In this document: positions 32,501 to 39,555 of the stretch, one piece after another
How positions within the stretch are numbered: the stretch's first letter is position 1
How the letters are laid out: each line of letters begins with the position of its first letter
Program-made: the position numbers and the translations under genes
Notes under the pieces: generated by a model
What the model saw: the letters and a program-made list of their open reading frames with translations, nothing else
Told to the model about the DNA's origin: nothing
The model's database searches: none
NCBI RefSeq assembly: GCF_040500525.1
Contig: NZ_CP159402.1
Location: 1,859,501-1,923,500 of the forward strand
Source of the DNA: Azospirillum formosense
GTDB taxonomy: Bacteria; Pseudomonadota; Alphaproteobacteria; Azospirillales; Azospirillaceae
Reading direction: 5' to 3'
DNA length: 64,000 bases

Positions 32501-34937
32501 GGGCTATGGCGGCACGCAGCGCCTGCCGCGCCTGCTGCTTCGGAAAGACCCGGAGCGGGGGTACGGGCGAGCGCTGGAGATCCTGCTGTCCGGGCGCCAG
32601 ATCGACGCCGGGACGGCGCTGGAGTATGGGCTGGTGGATGTGGTGGCGCGGGGGGCGGACGATGCGCTGACGCTGGCGAAGACAATGGCGCGGGAGGCCG
32701 CACTTGCCCCCTCCACTTCTCATGCCCCCTCCCCAGCCCTCCCCCGCTTCGCGGGAGAGGGGGCCTGTTCCCCTCCACCGCCAAAGGCGGGGGAGGGTGC
32801 CCGCGAAGCGGGCGGGAGGGGGCCGGAGGTGATGCGCCTCCTCCGCCAAGCCCACAGCGTCGGCCGCGGTCCGGTCGCCGACACCATCGTCCAGCTCGTC
32901 GACACCGGCCTGCGCGACGGCTTCGAGGCCGGCTCAGCCGCCGAGATCGATGCCTTCGCCCGCTTCCTCCTCGACGCCGAGAACGGCGCCAAGAAGGGCA
33001 TCGCCCTGTTCCTGGAGAAGAAATCGCCGCCCCTGCCCGCCCGTCCGCGGCGCGGCAGCCGCGACGGCGTGCTGCCCATCGGGAGCCCCTTCATCCCCGG
33101 CGCCACGCCCCTGCCCCGCTGGCAGCTCGCCCAGGCCGTCGTGCGCGACCTGGAAACGGGAGCGGCCGTCCATGGCGACCCGGCGCGGGCCGAGACGGAG
33201 GTCGTCATCCCCGTCCCCGAGCCCGGCCCCAACCAGGCGCTCGTCTACGTCCTCGCCTCCGAGGTCAACTACAACGACGTCTGGGCGCTGACCGGCATCC
33301 CCATCTCGCTGTTCGACGAGCATGACGAAGACGTGCACGTCACCGGCTCCGGCGGCGTCGGCATGGTCGTGCGGATGGGCGAGGCGTTGCAGGCGCAGGG
33401 GCGCCTGGCCGTCGGCGATCTGGTCGCCGTCTATTCCGGAGTCTCCGACCTGCTGGACCCGGAGGCCGGGGCCGACCCGATGTTCACCGACTTCCACATC
33501 CAGGGCTACCAGTCGCCGGACGGCAGCCACCAGCAATTCATGCTGGCCGACGGGCCGCAGCTCTTCCCCCTGCCGCCCGGCCTCGCGCTGGAGGAGGCGG
33601 GGAGCTACATGCTCGCCGCCGGCACCGGCTACCGCGCGCTGTTCACGGCCCTCGACGTCCAGCCCGGCAAGCGCCTGCTGGTGGAAGGCGCGGCGGGCGG
33701 CACCGGCGCCTGGACGGTCGAACTGGCGCTGGCCCGGCGCATGAGGGTGACCGGCATGGTGTCGTCGGAACGCCGCGCCGCCGCGATCCGCGCCCGCGGG
33801 GCGGAGGCGGTGGACCGCTCCGTCGCCGAGGCCGCCTTCACCCGCATCCCCGCCGACCCGGCACGGTGGGCCGCGTGGGAGGAGGCCGGACGCCCCTACC
33901 TCGACGCACTGCGCGCCGCCAACGGCGGCCAGCTCGTCGACTACGCGGTCAGCCACGCCGGCGAGACGACCTTCCCGCGCACCTTCCAATCGCTGGCCGA
34001 GGGCGGCGCGCTGACCTTCTTCGGCGCGTCCAGCGGCTACCACATGACCTTCCTCGGCAAGCCCGGCGCCGCCGAGCCGGCCACGATGCTGCGCCGCGCC
34101 CGCCTGCGCCCCGGCGAGGCCGTGCTGGTCTTCTACGGCGCCGGGGCGGTGGGTCTGCGCGACGACATGGCGCTGTCGGCCATCGAGGCGGCGCGCGAGT
34201 CCGGCGCCCGCGTCTGCGTCGTCACCGACCGGGATTCCGAGCGCGACTTCGTGCTGTCGCTGGGCTATGGCGAGGCGCTGGCCGGCGCCGTATCGCTGGC
34301 CGAGATCAAGCGCCGCGTGCCGCATTTCGACTGGCCCGACACCATGCCGGACCTGCCCGACCCGCAGCGCGAGACGGCCGCCTTCAAGGAGGCCGTGCGC
34401 CTGTTCACCGAGGACACCTTCAAGCCGCTGGGCCAAGCGGTGGGCCGCATCCTGCGCGCCGCCGACAACCCGCGCGGCATGCCGGACGTGGTGGTGGAGC
34501 GGGCGCGGCGCGACACGCTGGCCGTCTCCACCATGCTGGTGAAGCCGCACACGGGGCGCGTCGTCTATTGCGGCGACATGGCCCCCGACGGTAGTGGTCG
34601 GCGCTACAGCTTTTACGCGCCCCAGGTGTGGATGCGCCAGCGCCGCATCCTGATGCCATCCGCGACCATCGTCGGCACGCATCTTTCGAACGCTGCGGAA
34701 ATCGCAGGGCTGAACCGCGTCATTGCGTCGGGGGCGGTCCGTGTGCCAACGACATACCTCGGTAACTGGGACGAGCTGCCCACGCTCCATCAGGCCATGT
34801 GGGAGAACCGCCTGCCGGAAGCGACCGGCGGCGCCGCCAAGGCCGTCGTGAACCACGCGCTGCCGGAAGCGGGCCTGACCTCGCGGGACGAACTGCTGAT
34901 CGCCTGGGCGGGGTCGGCAACAGGAAAGGGACAATGA
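29517..34937 (+). CDS. pcs: Trifunctional propionyl-CoA synthase-like enzyme (acyl-CoA synthetase, enoyl-CoA hydratase, enoyl-CoA reductase)
   Basis: The 1806-residue product has three enzymes in a row. Residues about 1-830 are an acetyl-CoA-synthetase-type ligase with the P-loop YTSGSTGKPKG near 414, the hinge block RSDDVINVSGHRMG near 698 and the catalytic Lys in RSGKYMRR near 796. Residues about 850-1130 are a crotonase with both catalytic Glu residues (GGGCELAMA, GQPEINLFLPPGYGG). Residues about 1185-1800 are a crotonyl-CoA-reductase-type dehydrogenase with a nucleotide-binding GAAGGTG near 1390. Order and length match propionyl-CoA synthase, which turns 3-hydroxypropionate into propionyl-CoA. 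A palindromic repeat adds about 33 residues near 1069-1102. GGGAGGAAACCC precedes the start. The stop overlaps the next gene's ATG. Activity on 3-hydroxypropionate is inferred; acrylate or related acids are alternatives. Confidence 0.85.
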   Translation: MDHAVAESAGQPPLPQDVAVNPIRSAADWQSQRAACAADPGAFHGAIAAETIHWFDGAHWLMRDADGVWRGWNAATGEPADQATARADWTPWTQAFDGSEAPFYRWFAGGLTNAAFNEVDRHVLSGHGSEPAYWYEGDRWDAAANGGRGGPVHHVTLTRRELLIRSALAALALRGLGLRQGDRIALNMPNILDQIVWTEGAKRLGIIYTAVFGGFSDKTLSDRIENAGARVVITADGASRNAEMAPFKEAYSDPALDRFVALPTALRITEEVLRAKLGDTALMEPVRRGLEGEITVAPADVMRELGRALDRAGTLDAATVADLRASVAEALTAAPPRVEAVIVVRHAGLPDIPWTEGRDVWAHDLLAKAEAELCAAAGLAGMEALRALDDRALYAAVAKAVPCVPVDAEYPLFIIYTSGSTGKPKGVVHVHGGYVAGLAHTMKVSFDALPGRDVIYVVADPGWITGQSYLITASLAARIPGIVTEGAPVFPNAGRFASIIERHKVTIFKAGVTFLKTVMTHPENRADVERYDRGSLRVATFCAEPTSPAVQAFGMAVMTPQYINSYWATEHGGIVWTHPYGNPDQPLRADAHTYPLPWVLGDVWVPESEPDAAGRVAFRPAEPEEKGEIVVTAPYPYLTRTIWGDAENVGKPGWKGDFDRFVTTYFGRFRDADGKPVWAYLQGDFARRYEDGSFSLHGRSDDVINVSGHRMGTEEIEGAILRDKQINPDSPVGNVIVVGAPHREKGLTPVAFVLPAKGRDITADDERRLKDLVRQEKGAVAVPSDILAVPAFPETRSGKYMRRFLTAMMNGEPLGDTSTLRNPECLTDLEARIAAWKRGQQRAEEQTLIERQRFLSVQYDRLADGVRLATVTIDNPPVNALSDRLLDELDTLVAHLARRADVRAVVITGTGRTFVAGADIRQLLDEVRDEGEARALPAKAHAVFRAIAALDKPVFAAIRGVALGGGCELAMACHVRVADPRARLGQPEINLFLPPGYGGTQRLPRLLLRKDPERGYGRALEILLSGRQIDAGTALEYGLVDVVARGADDALTLAKTMAREAALAPSTSHAPSPALPRFAGEGACSPPPPKAGEGAREAGGRGPEVMRLLRQAHSVGRGPVADTIVQLVDTGLRDGFEAGSAAEIDAFARFLLDAENGAKKGIALFLEKKSPPLPARPRRGSRDGVLPIGSPFIPGATPLPRWQLAQAVVRDLETGAAVHGDPARAETEVVIPVPEPGPNQALVYVLASEVNYNDVWALTGIPISLFDEHDEDVHVTGSGGVGMVVRMGEALQAQGRLAVGDLVAVYSGVSDLLDPEAGADPMFTDFHIQGYQSPDGSHQQFMLADGPQLFPLPPGLALEEAGSYMLAAGTGYRALFTALDVQPGKRLLVEGAAGGTGAWTVELALARRMRVTGMVSSERRAAAIRARGAEAVDRSVAEAAFTRIPADPARWAAWEEAGRPYLDALRAANGGQLVDYAVSHAGETTFPRTFQSLAEGGALTFFGASSGYHMTFLGKPGAAEPATMLRRARLRPGEAVLVFYGAGAVGLRDDMALSAIEAARESGARVCVVTDRDSERDFVLSLGYGEALAGAVSLAEIKRRVPHFDWPDTMPDLPDPQRETAAFKEAVRLFTEDTFKPLGQAVGRILRAADNPRGMPDVVVERARRDTLAVSTMLVKPHTGRVVYCGDMAPDGSGRRYSFYAPQVWMRQRRILMPSATIVGTHLSNAAEIAGLNRVIASGAVRVPTTYLGNWDELPTLHQAMWENRLPEATGGAAKAVVNHALPEAGLTSRDELLIAWAGSATGKGQ
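32724..32822. repeat. Palindromic repeat element, type 2, inside the propionyl-CoA synthase-like gene
   Basis: The element shows the same nested arms as the intergenic copies (GCCCCCTCCCC, CCCTCCCCCGCTTCGCGGGAG, GGCGGGGGAGGG, then GGGAGGGGG). It is translated in frame into a Pro/Gly/Ala-rich peptide (with FAGEGACSPPPPKAGEGARE) in the C-terminal part of the hydratase domain. Confidence 0.8.
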
Positions 34938-35707
34938 GGCTTATCATCAAGGACCTGTGCCACCGCTACGACGACCTCGTCGTGCTGGACGGCATCGACC
35001 TGACGGTGCAGGAGGGCGAGGTTCTGGCCGTCATCGGCCCGTCGGGCTGCGGCAAGTCCACCCTGCTCGGCATCGCCGGCGGCATCGTGGCCCCCACCTC
35101 CGGCACCATCGCGGTGGCGGGCGAGGTGCCGGACGGCTGCCTGAACCCGATCACCTTCATCTTCCAGGACTTCGCCCTGCTGCCCTGGCGCAGCGTCGAG
35201 GACAACCTGTCGCTCGTTCTCGAACACCATCCGCTGTCGGCGGCGGAGCGGCGGGAGCGCATCGAGTCCGGCCTGCGCCGCATGGGGCTGTGGGACTTCC
35301 GCCAGGCGCTGCCCAAGCAATTGTCGGGCGGCATGCGCCAGCGCGTCGGCATCGCCCGCGCGCTGGCGGTGCGCCCGGCCATGCTGCTGCTGGACGAGCC
35401 GCTGTCGGCGCTCGACGCCCAGACGCGCGAGCTGCTGATGGAGGACTTCCTGTCGCTCTGGCAGCGCGAGCGGACGACCGCCCTCTACGTCACCCACAAT
35501 CTGGACGAGGCGCTGCGGCTGGCCGACCGGGTCGTCGTGCTCAGCCGCCGTCCGGGCCGGCTGCGCGAGATCGTGACCATCGAGGAGCCGCGCGACCAGC
35601 GGCTGGAGCCCTCCGCCCAGGCCCATCTGGCGGAGGTGCGCAACCGGCTGTGGCACCTGATCCGGGCCGAGGCCCAACTGGCCGACCGTGAGATCGCCGA
35701 TGCCTGA
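34934..35707 (+). CDS. ABC transporter ATPase (nitrate/sulfonate/taurine type)
   Basis: The 257-residue product carries Walker A (GPSGCGKSTLL), the Q-loop FQDFALLPWR, the signature LSGGMRQRVGI and Walker B (LLLDEPLSALD). Its ATG overlaps the stop of the trifunctional enzyme gene (ATGA), so translation is coupled and the importer is likely to supply that enzyme with its acid. It energises the permease encoded next. Confidence 0.94.
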   Translation: MRLIIKDLCHRYDDLVVLDGIDLTVQEGEVLAVIGPSGCGKSTLLGIAGGIVAPTSGTIAVAGEVPDGCLNPITFIFQDFALLPWRSVEDNLSLVLEHHPLSAAERRERIESGLRRMGLWDFRQALPKQLSGGMRQRVGIARALAVRPAMLLLDEPLSALDAQTRELLMEDFLSLWQRERTTALYVTHNLDEALRLADRVVVLSRRPGRLREIVTIEEPRDQRLEPSAQAHLAEVRNRLWHLIRAEAQLADREIADA

Positions 35708-36539
35708 CACCCCTTTGACCAGCAACAGTCTCCCCATCACCGAACGCTCCGCCGCTCCGTCGCAACCCGTCCGCTTCCGCGGCGGCGGCTTCACGGTCAA
35801 GGCGCACCGCTGGGCGGCGCTGCTCGCCTTCGTGGTCCTGATCGCGGTGTGGGAGTCCACCAACCGCTTCGGCCTCGTCAGCGAGCTGTTCCTGCCGCCG
35901 CCGAGCGCGGTCGCCTCGGCGCTGGCCGCCATGGCGCAGGACGGGTCGCTGTGGCAGCACCTGAAGGCGTCGCTGATGCGCATCGGCGTCGGCTGGGTCA
36001 TGGGCACGGTGGCCGGCATGGCCGTGGGCTTCGCCATGGGCATCGGCTCGGTCGCGCGGGCGGTCGGCGTGCCGCTGGTCTCGGCCTTCTTCCCGATCCC
36101 GAAGATCGCGCTGCTGCCGCTGTTCATCCTGTGGTTCGGCATCGGCGAACCGTCGAAGTTCGCCACCATCGGCTTCGGCGTCTTCTTCCCCACCGTGATC
36201 GCCACCTACAGCGCCATCGATTCGGTGCCGCGCAACCTGATCCGCATGGCGCAGAGCTTCGGCCTGCCCTGGGCGTCGATCCTGCGCAAGATCGTGCTTC
36301 CCGGCGCCCTGCCCGGCATCCTCGCCGGTTTCCGCATCACCGCCTCCATCGCGCTGATCCTGGTGGTCGCTGCGGAGATGATCGGGGCGGAATACGGCAT
36401 CGGCGCCTTCGTCCTGACCGCCGGCAACCTGATGCTGACCGACCAGCTCCTGGCCGGCGTGCTGGTTCTGTCGCTGCTCGGCCTGAGCATCGGGACCGTG
36501 CTGTCCATCCTGGAACGCCGCCTGCTGAAATGGCGGTGA
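35700..36539 (+). CDS. ABC transporter permease (SsuC/TauC type)
   Basis: The 279-residue protein has about six membrane helices and the EAA loop (MAQSFGLPWASILRKIVLPG). It begins with ATG at 35700, eight bases inside the end of the ATPase gene; a GTG at 35688 is a less likely start. It forms the channel of the importer linked to the propionyl-CoA synthase-like gene. Confidence 0.92.
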   Translation: MPDTPLTSNSLPITERSAAPSQPVRFRGGGFTVKAHRWAALLAFVVLIAVWESTNRFGLVSELFLPPPSAVASALAAMAQDGSLWQHLKASLMRIGVGWVMGTVAGMAVGFAMGIGSVARAVGVPLVSAFFPIPKIALLPLFILWFGIGEPSKFATIGFGVFFPTVIATYSAIDSVPRNLIRMAQSFGLPWASILRKIVLPGALPGILAGFRITASIALILVVAAEMIGAEYGIGAFVLTAGNLMLTDQLLAGVLVLSLLGLSIGTVLSILERRLLKWR

Positions 36540-36570
36540 GACAATGAATATCGAGAAAGGGAGACTGAGA

Positions 36571-37593
36571 ATGACCGTCGTGCGTTGGAGCCGCCGTTTG
36601 GTTCTGGGTGCAATGGGTGCTGCGGCCCTGGCGCTGGCCGGGACGCCCGCCGCCGAGGCGCAGGGATTGGAGAAGACCTCCATCGGCGTGCTGGCGCTGG
36701 CCTCCTCCGGCCCGATCTTCATCGCCAAGTCCAAGGGCTATTTCGAGAAGGAGGGGCTGGACGTCGATCTGAAGATGTTCACCTCGGCCCAGCAGGTGCC
36801 GGTGGCGGTGGCCTCCGGCGACGTGGATTTCGGCGTCACGGGCCTGACCGCGGGCTTCTACAACCTCGCCGCCAAGGGCGCCGTCACCATGATCGCGGCG
36901 CAGAGCCGCGACGAGCCGGGATTCCAGCTCAGCGCCTATGTGGCGACCAAGGCGGCGCATGACGCCGGGCTGACCAAGCCGGCCGACCTCAAGGGCAAGC
37001 GCATCGCCATCACCACGGTCGGCTCGACCTTCCATTACATGGTCGGCCTGCTCGGCCAGAAGCACGGCTTCACGGTCAAGGACGTGACCATGGTGGCGAT
37101 GCAGGACGTGCCGAAGATGGTCGCCGCCTTCAAGGGCGGTCAGGTGGACGCGGTGATCGCCCCGGTGACGGTCGCCCGCCAGCTCGCCGCCGAAGGCTCC
37201 GGCACCATCCTGGGCTGGGTCGGCGACGAGACGCCGTGGCAGCTCGGCGCCCTGTTCACCAGCCCGAAGACCGTCGCCCAGCGCCGCCCGCTGGCCGAGA
37301 AGTTCGTCAGCGCCTACCTGACCGCGCTGGCCGAGTACCACGCCGCCTTCAACGCCAAGGACGCGTCGGGCGCCGTGGTCAAGGGTCCGGGCTACGACGA
37401 GCTTCTGGCGATCATCGCCGAGGCGACCAAGCAGAAGCCCGAGGTCGTCGCCGCCGGCCTGCCCTATGTCGAGCCGAAGGGCAAGCTGCTGGTCGACGAC
37501 GTGGTCAATCAGGTAAAGTTCTGGCAGTCCGAAGGCCAAGTGGACAAGGCGCTGGACGCCAAGTCCGTCATGGACCTGACCTTCGTGAAGTAA
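36571..37593 (+). CDS. ABC transporter substrate-binding protein (NMT1/SsuA-like)
   Basis: The 340-residue product has a twin-arginine-like N-terminus (WSRRLVLGAMGAAALALAG) with cleavage near AEAQG, then an NMT1/SsuA-type fold (LASSGPIFIAKSKGYFEKEG). It captures the ligand of the importer in the periplasm. The start at 36571 is preferred over the ATG at 36544 because GGGAG lies seven bases upstream and the signal peptide then has normal length. The ligand is unknown; genetic coupling suggests a small hydroxy- or unsaturated acid. Confidence 0.9.
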   Translation: MTVVRWSRRLVLGAMGAAALALAGTPAAEAQGLEKTSIGVLALASSGPIFIAKSKGYFEKEGLDVDLKMFTSAQQVPVAVASGDVDFGVTGLTAGFYNLAAKGAVTMIAAQSRDEPGFQLSAYVATKAAHDAGLTKPADLKGKRIAITTVGSTFHYMVGLLGQKHGFTVKDVTMVAMQDVPKMVAAFKGGQVDAVIAPVTVARQLAAEGSGTILGWVGDETPWQLGALFTSPKTVAQRRPLAEKFVSAYLTALAEYHAAFNAKDASGAVVKGPGYDELLAIIAEATKQKPEVVAAGLPYVEPKGKLLVDDVVNQVKFWQSEGQVDKALDAKSVMDLTFVK

Positions 37594-37602
37594 AGGCGGA
37601 TT

Positions 37603-37911
37603 TTACCGCTTGCCCGGCCCGTAGACCTTCGGCTGGGAGAAGTTGATGTGGTCGAGAAGCTCCTGCGTCGGACAGCCGTCCACCGGGAGCTTCGCGGCCT
37701 TCTGGTAGGCGCGGATGGCGGAGCGGGTGTTGGGACCGATCTTCCCGTCGATCACGCCGGGACGGAAGCCCTGCTCGGTCAGGGTCTTCTGGATGCCTTC
37801 CACATAGGCGAAGTACATGTCCGGCGTCATGCTGTCCGTCGGACAGGCGGCGTAGGCCGGGGACGCGAAGGCCGTGGCGGCCAGGAAGGCGGCGAACAGG
37901 CTGCGGTTCAT
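37603..37911 (-). CDS. Exported peptidoglycan-binding domain protein
   Basis: The 102-residue product has a signal peptide (to about residue 21, SPAYAA) and a single PG_binding_1 domain (VEGIQKTLTEQGFRPGVIDG, then KIGPNTRSAIRAYQ). It has no catalytic domain, so it likely anchors to cell wall glycans in the periplasm. It is transcribed towards the binding-protein gene with only nine bases between their ends. Confidence 0.88.
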   Translation of the reverse strand: MNRSLFAAFLAATAFASPAYAACPTDSMTPDMYFAYVEGIQKTLTEQGFRPGVIDGKIGPNTRSAIRAYQKAAKLPVDGCPTQELLDHINFSQPKVYGPGKR

Positions 37912-37990
37912 GGTCTCTCTCCGTTTCTTGTTGCGGAGATCAACAACGCAGAGGCCGCGTTTCTTCCCAAGGGATAAAAATGGGAGGACA

Positions 37991-38087
37991 CCTTGCCCCC
38001 TCCCCGGCCCTCCCCCGCTGTCGCGGGGGAGGGAGGATCCAGTCCCCTCCCCTGCGCCAGCGGGGGAGGGTTAGGGTGGGGGCAAGG
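37991..38087. repeat. Palindromic repeat element, type 2, downstream of prfB
   Basis: This compact copy has clean terminal inverted ends (CCTTGCCCCC and GGGGGCAAGG) enclosing the CCCTCCCCCGC...GGGGGAGGG hairpins. It lies 15 bases after the prfB stop and could also act in RNA 3' end formation. Confidence 0.8.
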
Positions 38088-38102
38088 ATCTACCCCCCGC
38101 AC

Positions 38103-39225
38103 TCACGCAGCCGCGTCGTCGCTCTGCCCCTTGAGCCGCGCGGCCAGAGCGGCTTCCAGGAACATGTCCAGGTCGCCGTCCAGCACCGCCTGGCTCTGCG
38201 AGGTCTCCACCTCGGTCCGCAGGTCCTTCACCATCTGGTAGGGGTGCAGGACGTAGGAGCGGATTTGGTGGCCCCAGCCGATGTCGCTCTTGGTGGCCTC
38301 GAGCGCGGCGGCGGCGTCCTCGCGGATCTTCAACTCCCGCTCGTACAGGCGGGCGCGCAGCATGTCCCACGCCTTGGCGCGGTTCTTGTGCTGCGAGCGC
38401 TCCTGCTGGCAGGCCACCACGATGCCCGTGGGCAGGTGGGTGATGCGGATCGCCGAGTCCGTCTTGTTGACGTGCTGGCCACCGGCGCCCGACGCCCGGA
38501 AGGTGTCGATGCGGCAGTCCTTCTCGTTGATCTCGATGTTGATCTTGTCGTCGATCACCGGAGACACCGAGACGGCGGCGAAGCTGGTCTGGCGGCGCGC
38601 CTGGCTGTCGAACGGGCTGATGCGCACCAGACGGTGCACGCCGGCCTCGGTCTTCAGCCAGCCATAGGCGTTGTGGCCGCTGATCTGCGCGGTGGCGGAT
38701 TTGATGCCGGCCTCTTCGCCGGGGCTTTCCTCAAGCCACTGCGTCTTGTAGCCGTGCTGTTCCGCCCAGCGGAGGTACATGCGCATCAGCATCAGCGCCC
38801 AGTCCTGGGCCTCCGTGCCGCCGGCGCCGGCGTTCACCTCGATGAAGCAGTCGTTGGCGTCCGCCTCGCCCGAGAGCAGGCTCTCGATCTGGAGCTTGGC
38901 GGCGCGGTCGCGCAGGGCGTAGAGCTGGGCCTCGGCATCGGCGACCACGGTCGCGTCGCCCTCGGCCTCGCCCATCTCGATCAGTTCCAGGCTGTCGGAC
39001 AGGTCGCGCTCAAGGGCGCGGTAGCCGTTCACCGAGGTTTCGAGCTGGGTGCGCTCGCGCATGATGGTCTGCGCGCGGGACGGGTCGTCCCACAGCTTGG
39101 GGTCTTCGGCGTGGGCGTTCAGTTCGTCGAGACGACGCAGCGCGTTATCCCAGTCAAAGATGCCTCCTCAGCAGCGCCAGCGATTCTCTAATCTCGCCGG
39201 CGGCCGCTTCGATCTCGGCCCGCAT
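38103..39225 (-). CDS. prfB: Peptide chain release factor 2, made by programmed +1 frameshift
   Basis: Release factor 2 ends translation at UGA and UAA. Twenty-three codons from the ATG at 39225 lead to an in-frame TGA at 39156-39154; a +1 shift at CTT-TGAC then gives a further 350 codons, for 373 residues in all. The SPF anticodon-mimic motif (RISPFDSQ) and the catalytic GGQ ([14 protein letters not shown]) are present, as in functional RF2. The ribosome site GAGGAGG precedes the start. The frameshift is the known autoregulatory device and not a sequencing error: low RF2 slows termination at the TGA and favours the shift. The gene is monocistronic. Confidence 0.96.
39153..39168 (-). promoter_or_regulatory. 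Programmed +1 frameshift site of prfB
   Basis: On the minus strand AGGAGG-CAT-CTT-TGA-C matches the classical RF2 shift site: an internal Shine-Dalgarno-like AGGAGG, three-base spacer, slippery CTT and a poorly terminating TGAC. Confidence 0.95.
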
Positions 39226-39555
39226 CGCAGTGCCTCCTCGTCAGCCAGAGTTGAACCAGTGTCTTGGCCCTTATGTAGCGGGTTGGGAGCGGCGTTGCAC
39301 CCTCTTATTCCACAGCCCCACCGGCTTCCGCGACGCTGGACCAGACCGGAACGGTAACCCGCCGGAGCGTCGCCCCGTCACCGGGGAAACCGGACAACCC
39401 ACTCGGATGAAACCGTTTTTGCACCGCAAAACCACTTTCGCGGCGCGAATAGGTGGCAGTTCCCCATGATAGCGTCACCAACGATCGTGCCCGTCGTCCG
39501 GCGGGCGCGGGCTGTCGGCGCCCCCGTTTTCCAACAACAAGAGCGTGGCCCCCCG
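39226..39555. other. Divergent intergenic region between prfB and the MBOAT gene
   Basis: This 330-base gap holds the promoters of two divergent genes. A small frame inside it shows no protein-like features. I found no box pair good enough to report and no strong palindrome. Confidence 0.4.

Noticed and set aside
28608-32855. A 1415-codon open frame on the minus strand
   Set aside because: It is the shadow of the plus-strand propionyl-CoA synthase-like gene. Its translation is His/Arg/Gly/Val-rich low complexity without any domain, as expected for antisense frames in GC-rich DNA.
37596-37609. A terminator between the binding-protein gene and the peptidoglycan-binding gene
   Set aside because: GCGG-ATTTTA-CCGC is a four-base stem overlapping the stop of the second gene; too weak to claim.
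39062-39225. prfB as a frameshifted pseudogene
   Set aside because: The shift lies exactly at CTTTGAC after AGGAGG, the standard programmed site, and the rest of the gene is intact.
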